Below are positions 14,526 to 23,315 of a stretch of 64,000 bases of DNA, one piece after another. Source of the stretch: VXLM01 sp965242665 (GTDB taxonomy: Bacteria > Chloroflexota > Dehalococcoidia > Lucifugimonadales > VXLM01). The stretch is from assembly GCA_965242665.1 (NCBI GenBank), contig OZ251484.1:1922001-1986000 (forward strand), in the 5' to 3' direction. The position numbers were made by a program, and so were the translations under genes. The notes under the pieces were generated by a model. That model was given only the letters and a program-made list of their open reading frames with translations, did not search any database and was not told where the DNA came from. Positions within the stretch are counted from its first letter, which is position 1, and each line of letters begins with the position of its first letter.

Positions 14526-15756
14526 ATTCGGACTCCAAGCGGTCGAGGCGCTGTCGGATTTCGTGTACGACGACACCTTGCGGCATTTGGGGGCACCTTC
14601 CTTCTCCGACGTAGACGACGATCACATGGTATCCGCGCCGTTCGAGGTCGTGGATGACTTGGACGAACTGCGGCGGCAGGAAGGAAGTGACGATGACGAT
14701 GGTGGATCCGAAGGGGAATCGCCGGTAGTTTTCGGAGAGGTGTTGATACATGGGTCGGACGGCGTAGGGGCGGAGTCCTGCCAAGGCGGCGAGAATGGCG
14801 GCGGCCTGCTCTCGTCCGTGTCCTGGCGCAACGGTCATCATATGGTCTGCGCTTGGGGGCATGTCGTTCGAGAACATGCCGATGGAGTGCTGTCGGTCGG
14901 CGGAGTAGCGCGCAATGGATGCGGCGGCGGTTACCACGCGCTCGAGGGAATCTTTGCGGTACGGCCCCCAGTAGGGATCGGCGGTGTCGACTGCCACGAC
15001 GAGAACGACCATGAAGTTGGCGCTCGGCTCGTATCTGCGGACTTGTAGGCTTTGCGCGCGAGCAGTGGCCTTCCAATCGATGCTCTTCATTGGATCGCCT
15101 GCGCGGTAATCGCGGACGCCGACCGGACGCGACGGGTCGGTGAAGATTTGGACGTGCCCCCGCAGCCCGCCGAGGGGGCGATGCGCGGTCATGCCCAACT
15201 CTTCCAGTGGGTAGACGCGGGGATAGACGAGGATATGGTCTCTGATGGATGCGTTGGCGCGGCTGCGCAGGAAGCCGAAGGGATCCCCGCTCTCGATACG
15301 CGCCGGACCGATTGCGAAGAGACCGCGCTCCTCACACCTGACCCGGTAGACCCAACGAATCCTCTCGTACCATCCCAAGGAGGTTCGATGTTGGATGGCC
15401 GTTACCCTTGGTCGGACGTTCGAGTGGACACCGCCGGAAACTACGCGCAGCTCGTCCGGGATCTCGTCGGAGACGTGGATCCATGGAAGCGGGAGAGGCT
15501 TGCGGTTGATGAGGGAGATGGTCAGATCGATCTCTTCTCCAAGGAAGGCGCGGCGGTGGGAGATGCGCCGCTCATAGCGTACATCGTCCAAGGAAAGCCG
15601 GTTCCATGCGAGGGAGACGGATGCGGAGACGACTCCCATCGCGCCGAATGCGATCACGATGCCTTGCCCCATGAAGAAGCCGACCGCAATCACGACGGCG
15701 AAGAACGCGATCCAAAAATCGTGCCAGATGATCCCGGTAGTAACTGCGCGGCGCAT
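14506..15756 (-). CDS. DUF58 family protein
   Basis: 416 residues. Two N-terminal membrane segments (about 10-55) are followed by a beta-rich region and the DUF58 signature VRDYRAGDPMKSIDWKATAR, then a vWA-like fold (VVLVVAVDTADPYW...). DUF58 proteins are generally encoded beside MoxR AAA+ ATPases and transglutaminase-like membrane proteins and are thought to act in assembly of metal centres or in envelope protein maturation. No MoxR gene is in this window, so the partner may be elsewhere. First gene of a two-gene operon with the DUF4129 protein. A TATACT box ends 7 bases before the ATG, consistent with a leaderless transcript. Confidence 0.85.
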   Translation of the reverse strand: MRRAVTTGIIWHDFWIAFFAVVIAVGFFMGQGIVIAFGAMGVVSASVSLAWNRLSLDDVRYERRISHRRAFLGEEIDLTISLINRKPLPLPWIHVSDEIPDELRVVSGGVHSNVRPRVTAIQHRTSLGWYERIRWVYRVRCEERGLFAIGPARIESGDPFGFLRSRANASIRDHILVYPRVYPLEELGMTAHRPLGGLRGHVQIFTDPSRPVGVRDYRAGDPMKSIDWKATARAQSLQVRRYEPSANFMVVLVVAVDTADPYWGPYRKDSLERVVTAAASIARYSADRQHSIGMFSNDMPPSADHMMTVAPGHGREQAAAILAALAGLRPYAVRPMYQHLSENYRRFPFGSTIVIVTSFLPPQFVQVIHDLERRGYHVIVVYVGEGRCPQMPQGVVVHEIRQRLDRLESEYAAAPR

Positions 15757-15763
15757 GGACTAC

Positions 15764-15792
15764 AGTATATGAGACTGTTGGATAATCGTCAT
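15764..15792 (-). promoter_or_regulatory. Leaderless-type promoter of the DUF58 operon
   Basis: ATGACG (15792-15787), 17-base spacer, TATACT (15769-15764) on the minus strand. Only seven bases separate the -10 from the start ATG, so transcription should begin at or next to the start codon. Confidence 0.6.
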
Positions 15793-15880
15793 GCACAGGG
15801 ATGCAGTATGGTTCCATTCGATGTATCGCGGCCTAGTTGCCCCCGCATCGGAAATCCACCTGCCGTATAGCAAATCCTTC

Positions 15881-16130
15881 TGCCGCCATTCCCGCGCCCA
15901 CCTACGTCATTCCCGCCCCCGTCTACATCATTCCCATACCCACTCAAGTCACTTTCGCACCCCTCACGTCGTTCCTGCACCCATCCCGTCACTTTCGCAC
16001 CCCTCACGTCGTTCCTGCACCCATCCCGTCACTTTCGCACCCCTCACGTCGTTCCTGCACCCATCCCGTCATTCCCGCACCCGCCTACGTCGTTCCTGCA
16101 CCCATCCCGTCATTCCCGCGAAGGCGGGAA
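15881..16130. repeat. Tandem repeats (39-bp units) plus TTCCCGC palindrome
   Basis: Degenerate CATTCCCGCxCCC units lead into about three copies of a 39-base unit containing CACCCCTCACGTCGTTCC and ATCCCGTCACTTTCG, then TTCCCGCGAAGGCGGGAA (16113-16130) followed by TCTGGCGGTCTGCGTCCGAC. The 39-base unit is a higher-order version of the shorter repeat in the other arrays. It fills the gap between the DUF58 promoter and the stop of the next gene; nothing else is seen there. Confidence 0.85.
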
Positions 16131-16158
16131 TCTGGCGGTCTGCGTCCGACGACCCGCG

Positions 16159-18507
16159 TCACTCGCGCGCGTCCGGGGCGATTTCGATCTCCCAAACGCG
16201 GCCTGCGCCGTCGAACTGTCCGCTGGCGATTCGCGCGATGCCGTACCGCGGGAGGGGAACGGCGGCAGCGCACTTGCCGTCGAATAGCACGCCGCGGACG
16301 TCGAAGTCAAAGTCGAGATTGTCGAATCCATGCTCCCTGCGGGCGTCCGGAAGATCGTTCTCGTCTGCAGGGACGACGTGCAGGAAGAAGCCTGCCTGCG
16401 TATCCTCGGCTGTGCACGGCTCCTTGAGGTAATACAGATTGCCTCCGTCGATGTACAGGTCGAACTCGGAGCGCGTGATAGGCTGGCGAGAAACGATCGA
16501 TTCATACTCGGAGATGAGTTTGGGCCCTTGCACAACGCGCGCTGCGCTCCAAACTATGCCGCCGTCGAGCCGCCCGGTGCGAAAACCTGCAATGTCGTAC
16601 TGGGGGATGTCGACGATGGCCAGGCATTTGCCGTCGAATAATAACCGGTGGTCGCCGACGATGAAGTCGAGATTGTCGAATTTATGCTTCCTGCGATCGT
16701 CCCGAAGATCGTCGATGTCTTCGGGGAAGACGTGCAGGAAGAGGCGTGTCGTGAAGTCCGAGCCATAGCATGGTTCCTTGAGGTAGTACATCGTGCCATC
16801 GATGAGATACACATCGAATTCCTCACTCGCCAGAGGCTCTCCGGACGCCACCGTTCGATACATAGCCTCCAAGCCAGCTCTGTCGTAGAGGAAGAAATAC
16901 TGGTTTTGGGGCGTAAGCAGGGCGTCCGTACTGATGCGATCTCGCATGACGACGAATCCACCCTCCACTGAGGAAAGATCCCTATAGCGGATCAAGCTCG
17001 TGTTCAGGTAGTAATCCACCGCATGGACCGCGACGCCGGAAATGGATTTGTAGTCGCCACCGACAGGGAGAACAGTGACGAGGTCCCCCGCAGTCAGATC
17101 GCGGATGGTGAGTAGATCCTGCTCCGCATCCCGCGCTGTCTGGGCAGTCTCCGCGCTGTACCCGACGCGGCTTATCTGGAAGCTGGAGACGGCAAAGAGC
17201 AGGAGCGTAACGACCGACACGGCCGCGATGACGCCTTCTCGATTGGTCAGCCTCCTCACCAAGAACAGCGCGATCGTGAAGAAGACAAGGGGGAGACCAA
17301 TGTAGTAAATGGTCTCGAAATTATGGAATGTGGTAGAGTTGCGCATTGGCAGGGCCCAGAAGAAGCCGAACGACGCCAGGGTAGCGAACAGGATTCGCGG
17401 ACGGACGAACAACGAGCCGATCAGACACGCCGAGGACAGAACGACACCCAAGACGACGCCCTGGAACTCCGACAGCCACGTCGGACTTTGGGGCGGGTCG
17501 CCGTGATACCCCAGAGGGCTCAGCAGGGAGTAGGGAATGAACATTCTGAATATGCGTCGGAACTGCCCTTCCAGGAAAGGACGCCAGGACAGATATGCGG
17601 CGAAAGCGGCGTTGAATTCGGAGTCCCCTCCGGTGCGGTTCAGTATGGACTGGAAGGACGGCAATTCGGTCAGCGGCGTCTCGCCGTCCAGCGCAATGTA
17701 CTCCATGGTGAAGTTGAAGGTGAGAACGGACAGACCAAAGACTAGCGCGACTGCGCCAAGCAGCAGATAGCGGCTGCGAAGCAGTACGGGCGCCGTGCGT
17801 TTTACTTGGTATAACGGGGTAGCGGAGGCGGAACGCGCCCGCAGGAGGTCGCTCGCCAGCCCGATGATGACGAACGGCAGCAGCAGGGCATAGACGTGCC
17901 ATCCCAGCAACAGCGCAATGCACGTCTTGACGATCAACTGGCGGAAGCGGCCTTCCTGCACGAAGACAACCATGCCGTGGAAAGTCAGCATCACTCCAAA
18001 GAAGGCGGGTATCCCTTCGCTGGCGGTCATGTCTTTGTAGTACAACAGGTGGTACGACGAGAACGCCAGCAGCGTTGCCGTCAGTGCGATCCATCGGTTG
18101 GATGTGAGGCGGCTGAGCGAGAGATATGCCAGGACTGCTGCGCCTGCAAAGAGCAGCAGCATGAGGACTCGCGCCGCGTAGATTTGGGCGGAGGGGTTAC
18201 CGGAGACTGGCAGGGTGGCCAGCTTCATACCTGCATAGCCGCCGATGGGGTAGCGGTTGTATGGCGAGTAACGGACTGCGCCGTCCTCGTCTATGAACCG
18301 ACGATGGAACCGCTGAAAGCCGTGTTCAAGGGAGAGGTTCACGGCTATCGTCAGCTGTTCCGAGGACGACCAGTTGTGATCGACTCCTCGGTAGAAGCGC
18401 CCCCGGTCGCCGCCGAACACGAACACCGTCGAGAGTGCGAGCAGGAGCAGGGCGAGGGGAAGCCACGCCGACCGCAGCACGGGCTTCAGTCTACCGAGCG
18501 ATGTCAT
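16159..18507 (-). CDS. GT-C-like multi-pass membrane protein with two C-terminal repeats (paralogue 1)
   Basis: 782 residues from the ATG at 18507 (MTSLGRLKPV), chosen by alignment with the paralogue at 27.5 kb; upstream codons are non-coding. About ten to twelve hydrophobic segments fill residues 15-480. An early DRGRFYRGVDHNWSS periplasmic loop resembles the first loop of GT-C glycosyltransferases or dolichyl-mannosyltransferase-like proteins. The C-terminus contains two copies of a module of about 100 residues: FDVYLIDGTMYYLKEPC ... FLHVFPEDIDDL ... KFDNLDF ... LLFDGKCLA ... IPQYDIAGFRTG. It may transfer sugars or anchor an envelope assembly, but no catalytic residue can be named. It ends next to a repeat array. 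Confidence 0.65.
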   Translation of the reverse strand: MTSLGRLKPVLRSAWLPLALLLLALSTVFVFGGDRGRFYRGVDHNWSSSEQLTIAVNLSLEHGFQRFHRRFIDEDGAVRYSPYNRYPIGGYAGMKLATLPVSGNPSAQIYAARVLMLLLFAGAAVLAYLSLSRLTSNRWIALTATLLAFSSYHLLYYKDMTASEGIPAFFGVMLTFHGMVVFVQEGRFRQLIVKTCIALLLGWHVYALLLPFVIIGLASDLLRARSASATPLYQVKRTAPVLLRSRYLLLGAVALVFGLSVLTFNFTMEYIALDGETPLTELPSFQSILNRTGGDSEFNAAFAAYLSWRPFLEGQFRRIFRMFIPYSLLSPLGYHGDPPQSPTWLSEFQGVVLGVVLSSACLIGSLFVRPRILFATLASFGFFWALPMRNSTTFHNFETIYYIGLPLVFFTIALFLVRRLTNREGVIAAVSVVTLLLFAVSSFQISRVGYSAETAQTARDAEQDLLTIRDLTAGDLVTVLPVGGDYKSISGVAVHAVDYYLNTSLIRYRDLSSVEGGFVVMRDRISTDALLTPQNQYFFLYDRAGLEAMYRTVASGEPLASEEFDVYLIDGTMYYLKEPCYGSDFTTRLFLHVFPEDIDDLRDDRRKHKFDNLDFIVGDHRLLFDGKCLAIVDIPQYDIAGFRTGRLDGGIVWSAARVVQGPKLISEYESIVSRQPITRSEFDLYIDGGNLYYLKEPCTAEDTQAGFFLHVVPADENDLPDARREHGFDNLDFDFDVRGVLFDGKCAAAVPLPRYGIARIASGQFDGAGRVWEIEIAPDARE

Positions 18508-18703
18508 GCTTGGGATCCGGGGCGCGAGAGAATGTTCACGGAAGGACTGACCACCTACGAGGATGAATTCCGGCCCCGCAATTCTATACCCCAAATACCG
18601 CTCATGCCACAGAGACCGCAACATGGCACTCTGGCCCCCTTTGTCCCGGCCGGTTGCCCCCATACCGCAGATCCCCCGGCGTCGTCCGTGCCCGCACTGT
18701 GTC

Positions 18704-18724
18704 ACTCCCACGAAAGTGGGAATC
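18704..18724. repeat. Degenerate copy of the TTCCCGC palindrome
   Basis: CTCCCACGAAAGTGGGAAT, followed by CCAGCGGCCTGCGTCCGAAGCGC, the same right-hand flank as the copies at 7.4 and 16.1 kb. The stem is CCCAC/GTGGG instead of CCCGC/GCGGG, a paired change that preserves the hairpin. No tandem array is attached. The rest of 18508-18800 shows no gene. Confidence 0.7.
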
Positions 18725-18802
18725 CAGCGGCCTGCGTCCGAAGCGCATCCATAGGGATGCCTACGCTCCGATAGAACAACAGGAACCTCGCGGTTTGGGT
18801 TC

Positions 18803-18831
18803 TTGACAGGACTGCAATGGTTCTTCATACT
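18803..18831 (+). promoter_or_regulatory. Promoter of the thymidylate-kinase-like pair
   Basis: TTGACA (18803-18808), 17-base spacer, CATACT (18826-18831). Transcription would start about 28 bases before the first ATG at 18867, leaving room for the GAGGAGGTG ribosome binding site. Confidence 0.65.
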
Positions 18832-18866
18832 TGGAGGTGCGGAGTTCAGAGAGGAGGTGCCGGTCG

Positions 18867-19550
18867 ATGGGAATTGGAGATACCAACGAAGAGATGCCGG
18901 GGAAGCTCATCACTGTCGAGGGGCTAGACGGTTCTGGAAAGTCGACGCAGATCGACCTCGTCAAGCGGTGGTTGGAGTTGGAGGGCTACAAGGTCTTCTT
19001 CACGTCGTGGAACTCGTCGCCGCTGGTCGAAAGCGCCACGAAAGCCGCAAAGAAGCGGCAGCTGCTGAGTCCGACCACGTTCGCTCTGATCCACGGGACG
19101 GATTTCGCGGATCGGTACGAGCGGCAGATCATTCCGTTGTTGCGTGCAGGTTTTCTCGTTCTCTCGGATCGGTACGTCTATACGGCGTACGCCAGAGACA
19201 CGGTTCGCGGCTGCGACCCTGATTGGATTCGCCGCATGTATAGGTTCGCGCGCTCGCCGGACATGGCGCTCTGGTTCAAGATCCCGGTGAAGGTCTCGTT
19301 CGCGCGCGCAGTTGGGCGAAATCCCAACCTGAAGTACTACGAGGCGGGAATGGACGTCGGGTTCTCTCGAAACCCGGTGAAGAGCTACCGTATCTTCCAG
19401 ACCAAGATACATGAGGCATACGAGCGCATGTCGCACGAGTTCCCGTTTCACATCATCGACGCAACCAAGCCGGCGGGAGAGCAGCAGCAGGAGTTCCGCC
19501 GGTTGATACAGGATCGCCTCGATCTTTCTCAGTATGTACGAGGCAAATAG
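18867..19550 (+). CDS. tmk: Thymidylate kinase (paralogue 1)
   Basis: 227 residues from the ATG at 18867, downstream of GAGGAGGTG. The P-loop is canonical, GLDGSGKST (19-27), and the DR motif is LSDRYVYTAYARD. It should phosphorylate dTMP to dTDP with ATP. The region between LSDRY and the C-terminus, KYYEAGMDVGFSRNP, is shared with the next gene. The two genes are 17 bases apart and co-transcribed, so they may form a heteromer. A broader role as a dNMP kinase cannot be excluded. Confidence 0.85.
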   Translation: MGIGDTNEEMPGKLITVEGLDGSGKSTQIDLVKRWLELEGYKVFFTSWNSSPLVESATKAAKKRQLLSPTTFALIHGTDFADRYERQIIPLLRAGFLVLSDRYVYTAYARDTVRGCDPDWIRRMYRFARSPDMALWFKIPVKVSFARAVGRNPNLKYYEAGMDVGFSRNPVKSYRIFQTKIHEAYERMSHEFPFHIIDATKPAGEQQQEFRRLIQDRLDLSQYVRGK

Positions 19551-19567
19551 AGGAAGGGGGTAACCCA

Positions 19568-20281
19568 ATGACACTGGCGACTGGCAACGGGGCTCATCGA
19601 ACATTCTTTGGCGCGGGCCTCCCCGACGTCGATCTTGGCGCTCTGAAGGGCAAGCTGATCGTAGTGGAAGGGCCCGACAGCTCTGGGCGCTCGACCCAGA
19701 TTCGGATCATGCGGGACTGGCTGGAACGCAATGGGTATCCGTCTGCGCAGACCGGACTCAAGCGTTCGAAACTCGTGGGGCAGAATCTGCAGGACGTGAT
19801 GCGCGGCTACTCTTTGGGGCCTCTGACTTTTTCCCTGTACTATGCGACGGACCTCGCGGACCAGATCGAAAACGTCATCATTCCGGCTCTGCGCGCGGAC
19901 TTCGTCGTCTTGGCCGACCGCTATATCTACACCCCGATCGCACGCGACGTCGTGCGGGGCGTAGATACCGAGTGGATCACGGACATCTTTGGCTTCGCCA
20001 TCGTGCCGGACGTCGTAGTGTACCTTGACGTCAAGCCGGAAGTGTTGGCAGAGCGGGTGCTCGGCAGCACGCACTACCTCGACTACTGGGAGTCGGGCAT
20101 GGACATTCACCGGAATCCGGACATGTACGGGAGCTTCATCAGCTATCAGAAACTGATCCGCGAGCAGTTCACGGCGATGGCGGGCGACAGAGGGTTCCAC
20201 ATGATCGACGGAGACCGTCCGGTCGACGCCGTGGCTGACGCCATAAGAGAGACGATCGAGCCCATCGTCGAGATGCCGTAG
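19568..20281 (+). CDS. Thymidylate-kinase-like protein with P-loop Lys-to-Arg change (paralogue 2)
   Basis: 237 residues. It has the thymidylate kinase fold signatures LADRYIYTPIARD and YWESGMDIHRNPD. However, its P-loop is GPDSSGRST (35-43): the invariant lysine that binds ATP phosphates is arginine (R41). Family enzymes need this lysine, so this copy may be inactive, regulatory, or specialised. About 20 extra N-terminal residues precede the core relative to paralogue 1. AGGAAGGGGG lies just before the ATG. The head-to-tail tandem with a normal kinase argues for an active/inactive pair. I cannot exclude a sequencing or strain-specific change at this codon. Confidence 0.8.
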   Translation: MTLATGNGAHRTFFGAGLPDVDLGALKGKLIVVEGPDSSGRSTQIRIMRDWLERNGYPSAQTGLKRSKLVGQNLQDVMRGYSLGPLTFSLYYATDLADQIENVIIPALRADFVVLADRYIYTPIARDVVRGVDTEWITDIFGFAIVPDVVVYLDVKPEVLAERVLGSTHYLDYWESGMDIHRNPDMYGSFISYQKLIREQFTAMAGDRGFHMIDGDRPVDAVADAIRETIEPIVEMP

Positions 20282-20376
20282 ATTCCCGGTCCGTCCGTTC
20301 GGTTCTCTTTCCGTATCATCGGGGGGAGCCGGGATTTCTCCTCTCGTACCGTGGCGCGGATGTCCCTCTGTGGGTA

Positions 20377-20498
20377 GTGTTGACTTTGGGATTGTTTATG
20401 GTGTGAAGCGCAGTTCGAGGCGCCCAAGCACCATGACCGGTGCCGTACTGCAAAATTTGCCTGCGCGCGGGTGTACACAATCAACCCAAGGTCAACAC
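20377..20498. repeat. MITE-like 122-bp inverted-repeat element (candidate)
   Basis: Ends GTGTTGACTTTGGG and, inverted, GTGTTGACCTTGGG, with only one mismatch across 14 bases and partial similarity beyond. There is no coding frame inside. It lies in the gap between the kinase pair and a membrane protein gene. No clear target duplication was seen, so a MITE is an inference. The size matches the 123-bp MITE at 32.2 kb but the ends differ. Confidence 0.4.
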
Positions 20499-20524
20499 CA
20501 CCTCGAGACCCTAGAGAGGAGACG

Positions 20525-21577
20525 ATGTCATACGTTCACTCTATACTGATGCCATACCGCTACCCGATTCTAGCGTTACTCTCTCTGCTTCTGATTTCAG
20601 AGATGGTGGTTGCAGGTATCGACCTCGTTCCGATCGAACATGAGTGGGTGTTGGGTTGGTTCTTACTCCTTACCACATCCACTTGGGTCGGAGTAGCCGG
20701 CGTGACCGGCGTTGTTGCCCCCGTGGGTGGACGCTTAATGAAGCACATCTATCGTATCCTAGCAGCTTTCCCATTTGCTTTATTCGTAATGGTGGTTTTA
20801 GGTATCGTGCATCCATACATGCTTTTGCTTGCCATGGCTTGGATAGCAGCTGTCGTAATTGTCAGTGTAATTACGACAGATCCAGCGCGTAGTACAAAAT
20901 TCTCAGTGCGCGGTAAAGAAATCCCTTTGGAGCTGTGGGACCCGCGCCTCTTCTCTGTCATGATGATTGCATGGGCAGGTCTGTTGGTCCATTACTGGAC
21001 TATTGTAGGCGATCTGCTAGGGGGGCATTCCCTTCTTATTTCGGCGTCTATCGTGTTGTCGAATTCTCTCATACTTGGAGCGGTTGCCCTCCGGACGATG
21101 TTGGCTGGCAGGCGTCGTACTCTCCTGCTGTACATCGTACTTGCGCTAACCGCTCTTGGAATCTCGGCGGTCACTTTTGCTGCTGCAGTAGTTCTAGGGA
21201 CACTTTCTACAGTAGTTACAGGTATAGGTTTTATATTTGTCATTATTTTGCTCGTTGCTATCTCTAATTCGGTGTTTGCGACAGCGCTGATCGGGACGAT
21301 GCCCCGTCCTATTCCGAACATTATGGTTACGGGGATCGGCCTACTGGTAATGATTCTCGTTGTCGGGTGGTACTGGCACCAGACAATGGACAATGGACTC
21401 TACGCCTTCTCGGGCGAGGAGCGTGCAGCTGCTGAAAGGGCCTTGAAAAGTGCAAGGTGTCCAGATACTCCCTTGCGTCCTATAACTATTAGGATTGTCA
21501 AGAGCAACGATGGTGAATTCCTGTTGCGTGGTTATACGTGGTGGAGGCTTCCAACCGGCGATTGTCGCCAACCATAA
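20525..21577 (+). CDS. Multi-pass integral membrane protein of unknown function
   Basis: 350 residues from the ATG at 20525, preceded by GAGAGGAGACG. Nine or so hydrophobic stretches span residues 10-310, for example YPILALLSLLLISEMVV, FALFVMVVLGIVHPYMLLLAMAWIA and IMVTGIGLLVMILVVGWYWH. The C-terminal 50 residues are soluble and contain FSGEERAAAERALKSARC and a lone FLLRGYTWWRL. Base composition is noticeably more A+T-rich than the flanking kinase and recA genes, hinting at horizontal acquisition. I do not recognise a family and assign no function. Confidence 0.65.
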   Translation: MSYVHSILMPYRYPILALLSLLLISEMVVAGIDLVPIEHEWVLGWFLLLTTSTWVGVAGVTGVVAPVGGRLMKHIYRILAAFPFALFVMVVLGIVHPYMLLLAMAWIAAVVIVSVITTDPARSTKFSVRGKEIPLELWDPRLFSVMMIAWAGLLVHYWTIVGDLLGGHSLLISASIVLSNSLILGAVALRTMLAGRRRTLLLYIVLALTALGISAVTFAAAVVLGTLSTVVTGIGFIFVIILLVAISNSVFATALIGTMPRPIPNIMVTGIGLLVMILVVGWYWHQTMDNGLYAFSGEERAAAERALKSARCPDTPLRPITIRIVKSNDGEFLLRGYTWWRLPTGDCRQP

Positions 21578-21637
21578 GTCAACAGTACCCGATTCGGCGT
21601 CCGACGGGGGGTGGGCCGGCGCTGATTTCTCCATGGC

Positions 21638-21762
21638 GAGACCTTGGCGCAATCGTCGTTCCCGCGGAAGCGAGAATCCGGAGGCGGCTTCCAGTCGACG
21701 GGCGCAGGAAGCTGGACGGCCTCCGCGACGTTGCCCGCGGGCGATGGTTGCACAAAGGTCTC
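21638..21762. repeat. Second MITE-like element enclosing a TTCCCGC-type palindrome
   Basis: Imperfect terminal inverted repeats GAGACCTTGGCGCAATC and (inverted) GAGACCTTTGTGCAACC, 14 of 17 matching, 125 bases apart. They resemble the GGAGACCTTTG ends of the MITE at 32.2 kb. Inside is a decayed palindrome, GTTCCCGCGGAAGCGAGAAT. This segment fills the gap before the recA stop. No gene is visible. Confidence 0.4.
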
Positions 21763-21777
21763 TTGTGGGAACCGTCT

Positions 21778-22830
21778 CTAAGACGAGCTCTGGACTGGGA
21801 CGCCGTTGGCGTTTGCCGGGTCTGCCTCGGGGGAATGTTCCACGTCGGTGACGCCGCGGATGAGCGCTTCGATCTTTGTGGCGATGCCAGCGTTTTCCTT
21901 CAGGAACCGCTTGGCCTGTTCGCGGCCTTGTCCGAGGCGGGTGTCGTCGAAGAAGTAGTACGAGCCGCTCTTCTGGACGTGCCCCATGCTCACGCCGATC
22001 TCTAGGAGGTCTGCTTCTTGGCTGATGCCTTCGCCGAACATGATGTCGTATTCGGCGGCGCGGAATGGGGGGGCGACCTTGTTCTTGACGACGCGGGCCT
22101 TGATGTGGGCGCCGACTATTTCGCTTCCGTGCTTGACGGATTCGCCTCTTCGCAGGTCGATGCGGACGGAGCAGTAGAACTTCAACGCGCGTCCGCCAGG
22201 CGTCGTTTCGGGGTTGCCCCAGATGACTCCGATCTTCTCCCGGAGCTGGTTGATGAAGATGACCGCGGTATCCTGCCGGCTAATCGCTGCGGTCAGCTTC
22301 CGCAGTCCCTGGGACATGATCCGCGCCTGCAGTCCGATGTGCTGGTCTCCCATTTCGCCGTCGAGTTCGGCCTTTGGGACGAGGGCGGCCACGCTGTCGA
22401 TCACGACCACGTCCACTGCTCCGCTTCGCACGAGGTACTCGCATATCTCGAGGGCCTGCTCTGCATAGTCTGGCTGGGAGACGATCAGGTTATCGGTGTC
22501 GACCCCGCAAGTGCGGGCGAACTCCGGGTCCAAGGCGTGCTCGGCGTCGATGTATGCGGCCGCGCCGCCGCCGCGCTGCGCCTCTGCCATGATGTGGTAT
22601 GCGATGGTGGTCTTCCCAGTCGACTCCGCGCCGTATATCTCGGTGACGCGTCCTCTCGGCACGCCGCCGATTCCCAGCGCAAGATCGAGCGCCAACGAGC
22701 CCGTCGGTATCGGTCTGACGGGCGTGTAGGTGTCCCCCCCGGACCCGAGACGCATGATAGTCCCTCGGCCAAACCGCTTGTCGATCTCGTTCATTACCGA
22801 ATCGACGGAATTTTCCCTCTCGGTCGTCAT
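21778..22830 (-). CDS. recA: Recombinase A
   Basis: 350 residues, standard RecA length. Walker A is GAESTGKTT (67-75), with Ala instead of the usual Pro at position two. The Walker B strand VDVVVIDSVAALVPKAELDGEMGD and the DNA-binding loop INQLREKIGVIWGNPETTPGGRALKF follow. It forms the ATP-dependent strand-exchange filament and stimulates LexA/UmuD self-cleavage. AGGAGGCTGTCAA precedes the ATG. The C-terminus is acidic as usual. Upstream lies a possible 18-bp imperfect palindrome, ATAG-N10-CTAT, inside the putative promoter spacer, a candidate SOS operator. Confidence 0.97.
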   Translation of the reverse strand: MTTERENSVDSVMNEIDKRFGRGTIMRLGSGGDTYTPVRPIPTGSLALDLALGIGGVPRGRVTEIYGAESTGKTTIAYHIMAEAQRGGGAAAYIDAEHALDPEFARTCGVDTDNLIVSQPDYAEQALEICEYLVRSGAVDVVVIDSVAALVPKAELDGEMGDQHIGLQARIMSQGLRKLTAAISRQDTAVIFINQLREKIGVIWGNPETTPGGRALKFYCSVRIDLRRGESVKHGSEIVGAHIKARVVKNKVAPPFRAAEYDIMFGEGISQEADLLEIGVSMGHVQKSGSYYFFDDTRLGQGREQAKRFLKENAGIATKIEALIRGVTDVEHSPEADPANANGVPVQSSS

Positions 22831-22897
22831 TTGACAGCCTCCTGTTCGTGGTTGCCCATTCGGGCGTCTTCACGGCTCCGCGAGCCGCGATTGTAGT

Positions 22898-22926
22898 ACG
22901 ATAGCATAAACGTTCTATGAATGCAA
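22898..22926 (-). promoter_or_regulatory. Putative recA promoter with internal palindrome
   Basis: Minus strand TTGCAT (22926-22921), 17-base spacer, TATCGT (22903-22898). The spacer overlaps the palindrome ATAG-N10-CTAT (22901-22918), which could be a repressor site. The LexA box of this lineage is not known to me, so this is only a candidate. Confidence 0.35.
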
Positions 22927-23303
22927 TAGGCAATTTGGGCAATTTTGGAGGTTAAGCGCGGTCGCGCCGCAACCTCAATCGTCTATGCAAGCACTCCGCG
23001 CAATCATATCACATGCTTCCGAAAGGTGATGCCGCTCCTCAATAGAGTACTCGCGTGCGTACTTGTCTCAATTCCAATGTCTCGCTGGTATCTCGCGCAG
23101 GTACTGCGGGGTTGCGCTGTCCAACGGCCCATCGCGCATTGACGCGCATACGGTATCACATCTATCCTGTCTATAGTCAACCATCCTTCGGGGCGGCGTC
23201 TGTAGGCTGCTTGGCGTCCATCTCCGGCCGCGTCGCAAGCGGGGCGAGGCGGCCCCGGTGAAACGCCAAGGCCGTGCCGGAGCGTGAGTGCGGCGAAGCG
23301 CGT
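22927..23303. other. Intergenic region recA-maf, no gene seen
   Basis: No open frame with coding character, no tandem repeat and no palindrome of the dispersed family. It separates divergent recA and maf and should carry their promoters. Near maf a TACAAT at 23304-23309 ends six bases before the ATG at 23316, suggesting a leaderless transcript. Confidence 0.5.
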
Positions 23304-23315
23304 TACAATAGCAGC

